A DNA stretch of 36,946 nt from Actinomadura logoneensis (GTDB taxonomy: Bacteria; Actinomycetota; Actinomycetes; Streptosporangiales; Streptosporangiaceae), in the NCBI RefSeq assembly GCF_003428695.1, contig NZ_QURH01000070.1, forward strand, positions 1 to 36,946. The letters are read 5' to 3'. A program made the translations under genes and the position numbers. Positions within the stretch are counted from its first letter, which is position 1; every line of letters begins with the position of its first letter. The notes under the pieces were generated by a model. It ran no database searches, was not told the DNA's origin, and was given only the letters and a program-made list of their open reading frames with translations. This document shows, in pieces, positions 24,688-31,570 of this stretch.

Positions 24688-25862
24688 CGCACTCGAGGCC
24701 ACGGGCCGATCCCGGGCTGCACCTGACCGGGCTGCGCCTGTCCGGACTGCGCCTGACCGGGTTCGACGCGCTGAGCGCGGCCGACCTGTCCGCGTGGCAC
24801 GCGCTGCGAGCGGCGGACGCGCGTTACGACAGCCCCTACTTTCACCCCGCTTTCGCCGCCGCCGTCCACGCGTCCGGACGACCCGTCACGGTGGCGGTGG
24901 CTAGTGACGGCAAGCAGACCACCGGTGTCTTCGCCCTGCAGCGCCACGGCTCGGTCGCGCGTCCGGTGGGATGGCCGGGCGCCGACTTCCAGGGGCCGGT
25001 CACCGCGGCCGGCACGCCGTTCCCGGTGCGTTCGCTGGTCTCGGGGACGCGCGTCCGGGCGCTGGAGTTCGATCACCTCCTGGACGGATCGCCCGAGTTC
25101 GCCCCCTGGACCGAGTCCCGGCGGCCGTCCCCGTTCCTCGACGTCAGCGGCGGTCTGGACGGCTACCTCGGCCGCGCGTCGCGGAGCGGCCGGGACAACA
25201 TGTCCCAGGCCCGCCGCCGCACCCGCAAGGCCGAGCGGACGCTCGGTCCGGTCACCTTCGAGGCCGACACGTTCGCGCCCGCCGCACTGGACGAGCTGAT
25301 CGAGCTGAAGCGCGGCCAGTACGCCGCCACGAACGCCCGCGACCACTTCGCCGACCCCTCCCGCCGCGACCTGCTGCATCTCCTTCTGCGCGCGCGCAAG
25401 GACGACACGTTGCGCCGTCACACGCAGGGGGACACGGACGATTTCGGCGGGGTGCTGTCGGTCGTCAGGGCCGGTCCGCATCTGCTCGCGGCGCACTTCG
25501 GGCTGCGCTCCGCGGGCGTCCTGCACTGGTGGTTCCCGGTGTACGACCCGGCGCACGCGGCGTACGCGCCCGGCTGGATCCTGCTGCGCGAACTGGTCGC
25601 CGCGGCGCCGGAGCTCGGCGTTACCCGCATCGACCTCGGACGCGGCGAGGACGAGTACAAACGCCGCGCCAAGACCGGCGAGACGTACGTCTGCCAGGGC
25701 GCGGTGCTGCGCGGACCCGTCGCGCGGGCCGTCCGGCGCGTCCGGACCACCGCCGCCGGCACCGCCCGCGACACGTTGCGCGACACCCGGCTCGCTCCCG
25801 CCCTGCGCCGGGCCCGCCGCGCACTGGAGACCGCCCGTCAGCGCGAGGACGGTCCCCGATGA
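24684..25862 (+). CDS. FemAB/GNAT-type acyltransferase (Acetyltransf_6-like)
   Basis: This 392-residue protein belongs to the double-GNAT family related to FemAB and BioF2-like acyltransferases. Supporting segments are the N-terminal YDSPYFHPAFAAAV and the central RSGRDNMSQARRRTRK. The typical C-terminal motif runs LHWWFPVYDPAHAAYAPG then IDLGRGEDEYKRR. In exopolysaccharide clusters such proteins are thought to add acyl or amino-acyl decorations to sugars. The start is inferred as TTG at 24684 because it overlaps the preceding TGA and has GGGAG upstream; the open frame before it is a shadow inside the GT2 gene. Three 15-bp repeats (24714-24758) encode GLxLT units just after the start. The next ATG overlaps its stop, but in a different frame from the GT4 gene. 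Confidence 0.82.
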   Translation: MTHSRPRADPGLHLTGLRLSGLRLTGFDALSAADLSAWHALRAADARYDSPYFHPAFAAAVHASGRPVTVAVASDGKQTTGVFALQRHGSVARPVGWPGADFQGPVTAAGTPFPVRSLVSGTRVRALEFDHLLDGSPEFAPWTESRRPSPFLDVSGGLDGYLGRASRSGRDNMSQARRRTRKAERTLGPVTFEADTFAPAALDELIELKRGQYAATNARDHFADPSRRDLLHLLLRARKDDTLRRHTQGDTDDFGGVLSVVRAGPHLLAAHFGLRSAGVLHWWFPVYDPAHAAYAPGWILLRELVAAAPELGVTRIDLGRGEDEYKRRAKTGETYVCQGAVLRGPVARAVRRVRTTAAGTARDTLRDTRLAPALRRARRALETARQREDGPR

Positions 25863-25877
25863 CCCCGCCTGCCCCAC

Positions 25878-25907
25878 CACCCCGCACTCTCCCACCCCGC
25901 ACTCTCC
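25878..25907. repeat. Exact 15-bp tandem duplication
   Basis: CACCCCGCACTCTCC occurs twice in direct succession between the FemAB-like and GT4 genes. It lies in the short stretch where the GT4 start is hard to assign. Confidence 0.8.
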
Positions 25908-25965
25908 GTCCCTTACCCCGCCCGGCGCCCGTGGGCGCCGGCTCACCCCCCTGGATGCGTGAGCT

Positions 25966-27285
25966 TTGGCTGTTCACGGTGACAAGAGCGGCGAGCGCCC
26001 GGACCGGCGGACACCCGTCCGGCGGCGCGCCCTGATCCTGGTCGAGAACCTGTCCGTCCCGTTCGACCGGCGGGTCTGGCAGGAGAGCACCGTCCTGCGC
26101 GACGCGGGCTGGGAGGTGCACGTCATCTGCCCGCAGGGAGCCCGCAACGATACCGAGCGCGAGGCGTTCGTCGACGGTGTCGCCATCCACCGCTATCCGC
26201 TGGCCGCGGCGAGCGGCGGGCCGCGCGGCTACCTCGCCGAGTACTCCACGGCGCTGTGGCACACCGCCCGGATCGCGCGGCGCCTGGTGCGCGAGCACGG
26301 CCCCTTCCACGTCGTCCACGCCTGCAACCCGCCCGACCTGCTGTTCCTCGTGGCGCGCATGCTGCGCGGGCACGGCACGCGGTTCGTCTTCGACCAGCAC
26401 GACCTGGTGCCGGAGCTGTACCTGTCGCGGTTCGGACGCGGCGAGGACCTCCTCTACCGGTGCGTCCGGCGGGTGGAGCGCGCGACCTACGACACGGCGG
26501 ACGTCGTCATCGTCACCAACGAGAGCTATCGGGAGATCGCGCTCGAACGCGGCGAGAAGCGTCCCGAGGACGTGTTCGTCGTGCGCAGCGCCCCGGCGAC
26601 GGACCGCTTCCGGCCCGTTCCGCAGCAGCCGGAGTTGAAGCGCGGCAAGAAGCACCTGCTCGTTTACCTGGGTGTGATGGGTCCGCAGGACGGCGTGGAC
26701 TACGCGCTTCGGTCGCTGACCAAACTTCGTGACGAACTGGGCCGCGACGACTGGCACGCCGCGTTCCTGGGCGACGGCGACATGTTCGAGTCCCTGGTCC
26801 GGATGGTCGGTGAGCTCGGCCTCGAGGACCGGGTGGAGTTCCCCGGCCGGGTCCTGGACGACCGCCTGCTTCCGTACCTGTCCACCGCCGACGTGTGCCT
26901 CGCGCCCGATCCGTACAGTCCGCTCAATGACCGCTCGACGATGAACAAGGTCATGGAGTACATGGCCATGTCCCGGCCTACGGTCTCGTTCGACCTGCAC
27001 GAGTCCCGTGTGTCGGCCGGCGAAGCGGCCCTGTACGCGCCGTGCGACGACGAATCGGCGTTCGCCAAGCTCATCGCCCAGCTTCTTGACGATCCGGCGG
27101 AACGCGCGCGCATGGGGGAGGTGGGCAGGGAACGCGTCGCCGGGCCACTGTCCTGGGACCACTCCCAGAAGGCGTTGCTGGCGGCCTACGATGCGGCGTG
27201 CGCACCGGAGCGGATGCGCCGCTCCTCCCGGACACGACGCCTCACCCGCGTCCTGACCCGCAGCACGGACAAGGAGGGCTCGTGA
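25966..27285 (+). CDS. GT4 glycosyltransferase
   Basis: This is a 439-residue GT-B glycosyltransferase. The N-terminal domain begins ALILVENLSVPFDRRVWQE, typical of GT4 enzymes that act late in exopolysaccharide assembly. The nucleotide-sugar domain contains YLGVMGPQDGVDYALRSL, FLGDGDM and the conserved acidic segment near NKVMEYMAMSRPTV with the EX7E-like glutamates. The only available start in frame is a TTG at 25966, since a TGA lies at 25960-25962; no clear ribosome site is present. The preceding gene's stop overlaps an ATG (25859) that reads in another frame for 58 codons. Either the TTG is right, or a frameshift has displaced the true start. The gene overlaps the next by GTGA. Confidence 0.9.
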   Translation: MAVHGDKSGERPDRRTPVRRRALILVENLSVPFDRRVWQESTVLRDAGWEVHVICPQGARNDTEREAFVDGVAIHRYPLAAASGGPRGYLAEYSTALWHTARIARRLVREHGPFHVVHACNPPDLLFLVARMLRGHGTRFVFDQHDLVPELYLSRFGRGEDLLYRCVRRVERATYDTADVVIVTNESYREIALERGEKRPEDVFVVRSAPATDRFRPVPQQPELKRGKKHLLVYLGVMGPQDGVDYALRSLTKLRDELGRDDWHAAFLGDGDMFESLVRMVGELGLEDRVEFPGRVLDDRLLPYLSTADVCLAPDPYSPLNDRSTMNKVMEYMAMSRPTVSFDLHESRVSAGEAALYAPCDDESAFAKLIAQLLDDPAERARMGEVGRERVAGPLSWDHSQKALLAAYDAACAPERMRRSSRTRRLTRVLTRSTDKEGS

Positions 27286-27938
27286 AGCAGACGTTGCGCA
27301 GCCGCTTCGTCGAGGGGCCCGACTCGCTCGGCGCGAAGGCCCGCAGGCGGCGGTGGGAGATGTTCCGGCAGGCGTTCCCCGACCTGGCGTCCCTGTCGGT
27401 GATCGACCTCGGCGGCACCTACGAGTTCTGGGAGCGCGCGCCCGTCCGCCCGGCCCGCCTGCACATCGTGAACCTGCTGGAGAAGCAGCCGGACGACCTC
27501 CCGGACGGCGTGACCGCGGAGACCGGCGACGCCTGCGACCTGCCCGCCGACCTGCTCGGACGCGACTTCGACCTCGTCGTGTCCAACTCGGTGATCGAGC
27601 ATGTCGGCGGCATCGCGCGGCGCGAGCGGTTCGCGCGCACGGTCCGGGAGCTCGCTCCCCGGCACTGGGTGCAGACGCCGTACCGGTACTTCCCCGTCGA
27701 ACCCCACTGGGTTTGCCCCGGCTTCCAGTTCCTGCCGCTCAGCGCGCGGGCGCGCCTGGCCGAACGCTGGCCGCTGGTGAAGGTCAAGCCGGAAGGACGC
27801 GAAGCCGCCATCGCGGACGCGCTGGGCGTCGAGCTGCTCGGCAGAACCGAGATGGGTTTCCTGTTCCCCGAATCGGAGATCCTGGGCGAGAAGTTCGCCG
27901 GTCTGGTCAAGTCCCTGATCGCCGTGAAGCGAGGCTAG
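27282..27938 (+). CDS. Class I SAM-dependent methyltransferase of the polysaccharide cluster
   Basis: This is a 218-residue methyltransferase. VIDLGGTYEFW (about 39-49) is motif I, with DLGG in place of the usual DxGxG. DLVVSNSVIEHVG (about 97-109) is the motif IV region. RYFPVEPHW and LPLSARARL follow, a pattern seen in glycan-associated methyltransferases. It may methylate a sugar or aglycone of the polymer made by its neighbours. GTG at 27282 lies in a GTGA overlap with the GT4 stop and follows AAGGAGG, so the start is firm. Its TAG stop lies in a CTAG shared with the convergent GT2 gene. Confidence 0.82.
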   Translation: MKQTLRSRFVEGPDSLGAKARRRRWEMFRQAFPDLASLSVIDLGGTYEFWERAPVRPARLHIVNLLEKQPDDLPDGVTAETGDACDLPADLLGRDFDLVVSNSVIEHVGGIARRERFARTVRELAPRHWVQTPYRYFPVEPHWVCPGFQFLPLSARARLAERWPLVKVKPEGREAAIADALGVELLGRTEMGFLFPESEILGEKFAGLVKSLIAVKRG

Positions 27939-28786
27939 GAATGGCGACTGCTGGCGTCGGTCCCCCAACTGACGGGACGTCCCCGCCGCATCCGTGCGAG
28001 GGCCTTGTCCAGCGCCAGCACCGCCAGGTAGCAGGCGGCCTCGACGGTCCCGACCCTCCGCGCGCGCACGAGGCGGAGCAGGTCGGACGGCCCCAGCCGG
28101 GACGCGGTCACCGGCCGTCCGAGCTCCGCGAGCTGCCGGTTCCCGAGCCGGACCCGGACCCGCCGGCGCAGATGCGCCCGGACCGTCCGCGCCGGGCGTA
28201 CCACCGAGGCCGCCTCGGGGACGACCACGCGCTCGTCCGGGCCGAAGGTGGCGTGGACCCAGCCGTCGTCGGCGAGCAGGCCGTCCGGCAGCGGGAACAC
28301 GCGCGCGTGCGCCTCCTCGGTCAGCACGTACACGCCCGTTCCGGCGAGGCCCCTGGAGGGCTCGACGAGGGCCTCGTGCGCGCGATGGACGCGCCGTGCC
28401 ACCGGCCCGGTCCCGGAGAGGTCCAGGACGGGGCGGGGGGCGCAGGCCAGCACTCCGGGCCGTCGCGCGGCCTCCGCCAGCGCGCGGACACCGGCGGCGT
28501 CGAGCAGGATGTCGGCGTCGGCATAGACCCTGGGGAAGACGCGCGCGGCCTCGTCCCCCAGCCGCAGCGCGTTGGCCTTGCCCGGCGTCTCCGTCTCCAC
28601 GACCCTGACGCCCGCGTCACGCGCCACCCCCGCGGTGCGGTCGGTGCACGCGTTGGCGACCACCACGACGTCGAACTCCCCCGGGCCGGCTCCGTCCAGG
28701 AGGCGGGCGAGCAAAGCGGCGAGGCCTGCCTCCTCGTTGTGCGCGGGGATGACGACGCTGACGATCGGCCCTTCGGTGAGGTCCAC
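27935..28786 (-). CDS. GT2 glycosyltransferase
   Basis: This is a 283-residue GT2 enzyme. It starts VSVVIPAHNEEAG, then VVVVANACTDRT (nucleotide contact, with Ala replacing the first Asp of the usual DDxSxD) and VYADADI (DxD, metal and donor binding). LLADDGWVHATF is the ED-like segment. The C-terminal part is basic without membrane helices. The GTG at 28786 is the only start that keeps the first strand intact; it lies 5 bp from the ATG of the divergent RmlC-like gene. Its stop shares CTAG with the methyltransferase. Donor and acceptor are unknown. Confidence 0.88.
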   Translation of the reverse strand: MDLTEGPIVSVVIPAHNEEAGLAALLARLLDGAGPGEFDVVVVANACTDRTAGVARDAGVRVVETETPGKANALRLGDEAARVFPRVYADADILLDAAGVRALAEAARRPGVLACAPRPVLDLSGTGPVARRVHRAHEALVEPSRGLAGTGVYVLTEEAHARVFPLPDGLLADDGWVHATFGPDERVVVPEAASVVRPARTVRAHLRRRVRVRLGNRQLAELGRPVTASRLGPSDLLRLVRARRVGTVEAACYLAVLALDKALARMRRGRPVSWGTDASSRHS

Positions 28787-28791
28787 GACAT

Positions 28792-29340
28792 ATGAGAGTA
28801 GAGCGAACCAAGCTGGACGGGATGCTGCTCTTCGTCCCCGAACCGCACCGCGACGACCGCGGCCTGTTCACCCGGACGTTCGACGCCGCCGTCGCGTCCG
28901 CGCACGGTCTGGACCCTTCGGCGTTCATCCAGGACAGCCAGTCCAGGTCACGCTACGGGACCGTGCGCGGGATGCACGGGCGGGGCGGTCGCGGGGAGGC
29001 CAAGCTCGTGCGCTGCGCGCACGGCGCGGTGCTCGACGTCGTGGTGGACGCCCGTCCGGGATCGTCCACCTTCGGCCAGCACGTGACCGTCCGGCTGGAC
29101 GACGAGACCTTCACGACGCTGTACGTCCCGCCGGGGATGCTGCACGGCTTCCAGTCGCTCACCGCGCTGTCGGACGTCTGCTACCGCATCGACCGCGAAC
29201 ACGACCCGTCCGAGGACCTGTCCGTCCGCTACGACGACCCGGACCTCGGCATCCCGTGGCCCCTCCCCGTGGCCGCCATCAGCGACCGCGACCTGGGCGC
29301 CGGTTCCTGGGCGGCCCTGAGCGCGCGCCTGACGGCCTAG
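28792..29340 (+). CDS. RmlC-like dTDP-4-dehydrosugar 3,5-epimerase family protein
   Basis: This 182-residue cupin of normal RmlC length should act on a nucleotide-linked 4-keto sugar. Conserved features include RGLFTRTFD, RGMH with the catalytic histidine (His62), AKLVRC with the paired lysine (Lys71), YVPPGMLHGF, and the closing DDPDLGIPWP. However, the usual Y-x(4)-YY-x-P segment reads YRIDREHDP (131-139), so the tyrosine that normally protonates the product appears replaced by Glu/His. It may be a 3-epimerase only or have another reaction. The ribosome site would be GTGAGG inside the divergent GT2 gene. No rmlA, B or D gene is in the window. Confidence 0.85.
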   Translation: MRVERTKLDGMLLFVPEPHRDDRGLFTRTFDAAVASAHGLDPSAFIQDSQSRSRYGTVRGMHGRGGRGEAKLVRCAHGAVLDVVVDARPGSSTFGQHVTVRLDDETFTTLYVPPGMLHGFQSLTALSDVCYRIDREHDPSEDLSVRYDDPDLGIPWPLPVAAISDRDLGAGSWAALSARLTA

Positions 29341-30326
29341 ACGGTCGGGGAGAGGTCCGACTCGCCGTCGGACTCACCGGTCGCCTCGCCATCGGACTCA
29401 CCGGTCGCCTCGCCGTCGGACTCGTCGGTCGCCTCGGGTTCTCGTGCGTGCGCGATGCGGGCCGGACCGAGTCCTGCCAGCAGGAGGAGCGTCGTCAGGG
29501 TGGCCGTTCCCGTGGCGGCGATGGCGACGGCGCGTCCGGCGATGACGGCGCTGTGCGGCGCGAGATCGGGATCGCCGGTCGAATCCAGCGCCACCACGGC
29601 TTTGTGACCTGCGTAAACGGCGACCGCGACGGATGTCGTCACAACAATCGCGAGAACGCCCCCAACGATCCGCCCCCCGCCGTTCGTTTCGGTTAGTGGG
29701 ACCAGGAGACCGCGGCGACGGAGGACGGCGATCGTGACGCACACACCGATCATGACGATGAGCGCACTGCCCACGGTGTCGCTCGGGCGGTGCCAGCTCA
29801 CCGTCACCGTCGCCGCGCCGATCGCCGCCGAGCCGAGCAGCGCCGGCAGGGCCGTCCAGGGGCGTGCGCGCGCCGGGACGGCCAGCAGCAGCCCGCACAG
29901 GACGGCCGTCGCGACCGCGGTGTGCCCGCTGGGGAACGACCGGTCCTCCCGGCGGAAGCCGTGGGCCAGCAGGATCGGCCGGGGCAGCACCGCCTGGAGC
30001 AGCTCGGTCGCCGTGACCGCCGCGAGGATCATCGCGACGATCGCGAGGGCGGTCGCCCGGCCGCCCGTCCGGTGGCCGATCCAGCCGACCAGGGCCGCCG
30101 CCAGCGCCAGCGACCCGGCCGAGATCACGTCCAGCACCGCCACCACGGGCGACGCGCGGTCCGGCCAGGAGGCGCGCAGCACCGCGTCCTCGAACCGCTG
30201 CCCGGGCGTCGTCCACACCGCGAGCGCGTACACCGCGACCAGCAGGGCTCCGCAGCCGACGGCCACGCGCCACGCACCGCCCACGGGGACCGCGCCGGTC
30301 CGGCCACCCCACCCCCGAGACGCCAT
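29337..30326 (-). CDS. PAP2-superfamily membrane phosphatase
   Basis: This is a 329-residue polytopic protein with about six or seven helices and the acid phosphatase motifs: PRPIL (motif 1 remnant), FPSGHTA (motif 2) and SWHRPSDTVGSA (motif 3, with His and Asp). PAP2 enzymes in glycan clusters typically dephosphorylate undecaprenyl pyrophosphate, recycling the lipid carrier. The ATG at 30326 (MASRGWGG) is favoured; an upstream start at 30380 would add an unlikely segment. The acidic tail has three 8-residue repeats of the ESDGEATG type. The gene stops in CTAG shared with the RmlC-like gene and diverges from the beta-helix gene 113 bp away. Confidence 0.85.
   Translation of the reverse strand: MASRGWGGRTGAVPVGGAWRVAVGCGALLVAVYALAVWTTPGQRFEDAVLRASWPDRASPVVAVLDVISAGSLALAAALVGWIGHRTGGRATALAIVAMILAAVTATELLQAVLPRPILLAHGFRREDRSFPSGHTAVATAVLCGLLLAVPARARPWTALPALLGSAAIGAATVTVSWHRPSDTVGSALIVMIGVCVTIAVLRRRGLLVPLTETNGGGRIVGGVLAIVVTTSVAVAVYAGHKAVVALDSTGDPDLAPHSAVIAGRAVAIAATGTATLTTLLLLAGLGPARIAHAREPEATDESDGEATGESDGEATGESDGESDLSPTV
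29371..29442. repeat. 24-bp coding repeat in PAP2 tail, three copies
   Basis: Three 24-bp units, read on the minus strand as ESDGEATG-like octapeptides, make up most of the acidic tail. The two copies nearer the stop differ by one base. Confidence 0.85.
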
Positions 30327-30439
30327 GCCCACCAACGTAACCAGCCCCCACGGGCGGCCGGGCGCGCACGCTGGCCACATTCAGCCGTCCCCGGGAGAAC
30401 CGCCCCATCCGCCTCCCCGCTGTGCCCACAATGCGACCT

Positions 30440-31474
30440 ATGACCGAGCCGTTCGGCCGAAGCCGAGCCCTGACGGTCGCGACGGCGGGGCTCCTCGCCC
30501 TGGGCCTCGCAGCCTGCCAAGGCAAGGACAAGTCCGCACCCGCCCTTCCGAGCGCGGTGCCCACCCCCTCCTCCGGCACCTCTTCCGCGAGCACTCCGCC
30601 CAGCCCCGCACCGCTGCCCTCGCAGCCCGCCACGCCCGACGGGACACCGACGCGTGACGCCGGGAAGGGCCGCTGCCCCGCGTATCCGACGCCCGACTGC
30701 ACGGGCGCGCCGCACACCCTGGCCGCGCCGCGCAAGGTCCGGCTGAACGTGGACAACGACGCCCTGCTGGTCGACAAACCCGGCACGGTCCTGGAGGGCG
30801 TGCACGTCCCGGGCAACCTGGTGATCGCCGCCGACGACGTGACCATCCGCAACAGCGTGATCGACGGCCGCGTCACCAACGACTACAAGGACGCCAACCA
30901 CCCGTTCACGATCACGGACTCCACGGTGGGACGACCCGACCGCTGCGTCAGCGAGGACGCCGTGGGCACCGCCCGCTACCGCGCGTCCGGCCTGCTCGTC
31001 CGCGGGTTCAGCCACGGCTTCAAGGTCTCCGGCGACGCGGCGAAGGGCGGCGACGTCGAGATCACCGACTCGTACGTCAAGAACTGCTCCAACGGCGCCG
31101 ACCACGCCGACGGCATCCAGGTCTGGGGCGTCCGCGACGCGCGCCACCTCGTCGTCCGGCACAACACCTTCGACCAGCGCGGCGTCTCCGACTTCACCGC
31201 GCCGCTCTTCCTGGCCGACAGCGCGGGCGGCACCATCAGCGACGTCACGGTCGAGAACAACCTGGTCGCCGGCGGCACCTACAGCATCCAGCTGAAGCAC
31301 GTCGCGGGGCGCCTGGTCGTGCGCGACAACCGCATGGTGGACAGGTCCTGGTCCTACGCCCCGGTCGAGTCCTGGTGCCACGCCATCCAGACCTGGACGG
31401 GCAACACCGTCGTCACCGTCGACGCCGCCTACCGCATCACCCGCACCGTCCGCCCCCTCCCCTGCGCCGAGTAA
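30440..31474 (+). CDS. Secreted lipoprotein with right-handed parallel beta-helix
   Basis: This is a predicted surface lipoprotein. A basic n-region, hydrophobic stretch and lipobox LAAC lie within 30 residues of the ATG at 30440; in-frame GTG 30422 and ATG 30431 are alternatives. A Ser/Pro/Thr-rich linker follows (about 30-75), then a domain with repeated beta-helix rungs: VTIRNSVIDG, VEITDSYVKN, HLVVRHNTFD and VTVENNLVAG. Four or more cysteines may form disulfides. Right-handed beta-helix proteins are often polysaccharide lyases or hydrolases, or bind glycans. Acting on the polymer made by this cluster is a reasonable guess, but I see no catalytic signature. It is divergent from the PAP2 gene and convergent with the ligase gene. 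Confidence 0.82.
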   Translation: MTEPFGRSRALTVATAGLLALGLAACQGKDKSAPALPSAVPTPSSGTSSASTPPSPAPLPSQPATPDGTPTRDAGKGRCPAYPTPDCTGAPHTLAAPRKVRLNVDNDALLVDKPGTVLEGVHVPGNLVIAADDVTIRNSVIDGRVTNDYKDANHPFTITDSTVGRPDRCVSEDAVGTARYRASGLLVRGFSHGFKVSGDAAKGGDVEITDSYVKNCSNGADHADGIQVWGVRDARHLVVRHNTFDQRGVSDFTAPLFLADSAGGTISDVTVENNLVAGGTYSIQLKHVAGRLVVRDNRMVDRSWSYAPVESWCHAIQTWTGNTVVTVDAAYRITRTVRPLPCAE

Positions 31475-31570
31475 CCCCCGCCACCGCCTCCCCGAAGCCA
31501 CAGGAACCGGGAGCGACGAGACCGCCCCACCAGACAGAGCCGCTCCAGCGCGCGGGGTCGGTGGTGGGGG

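Noticed and set aside
31473..31570. Imperfect inverted repeat flanking the space between the beta-helix and ligase genes
   Set aside because: The arms are about 70 bases apart with a mismatch and consist mostly of C- and G-runs common in this genome, so a terminator call is not supported.
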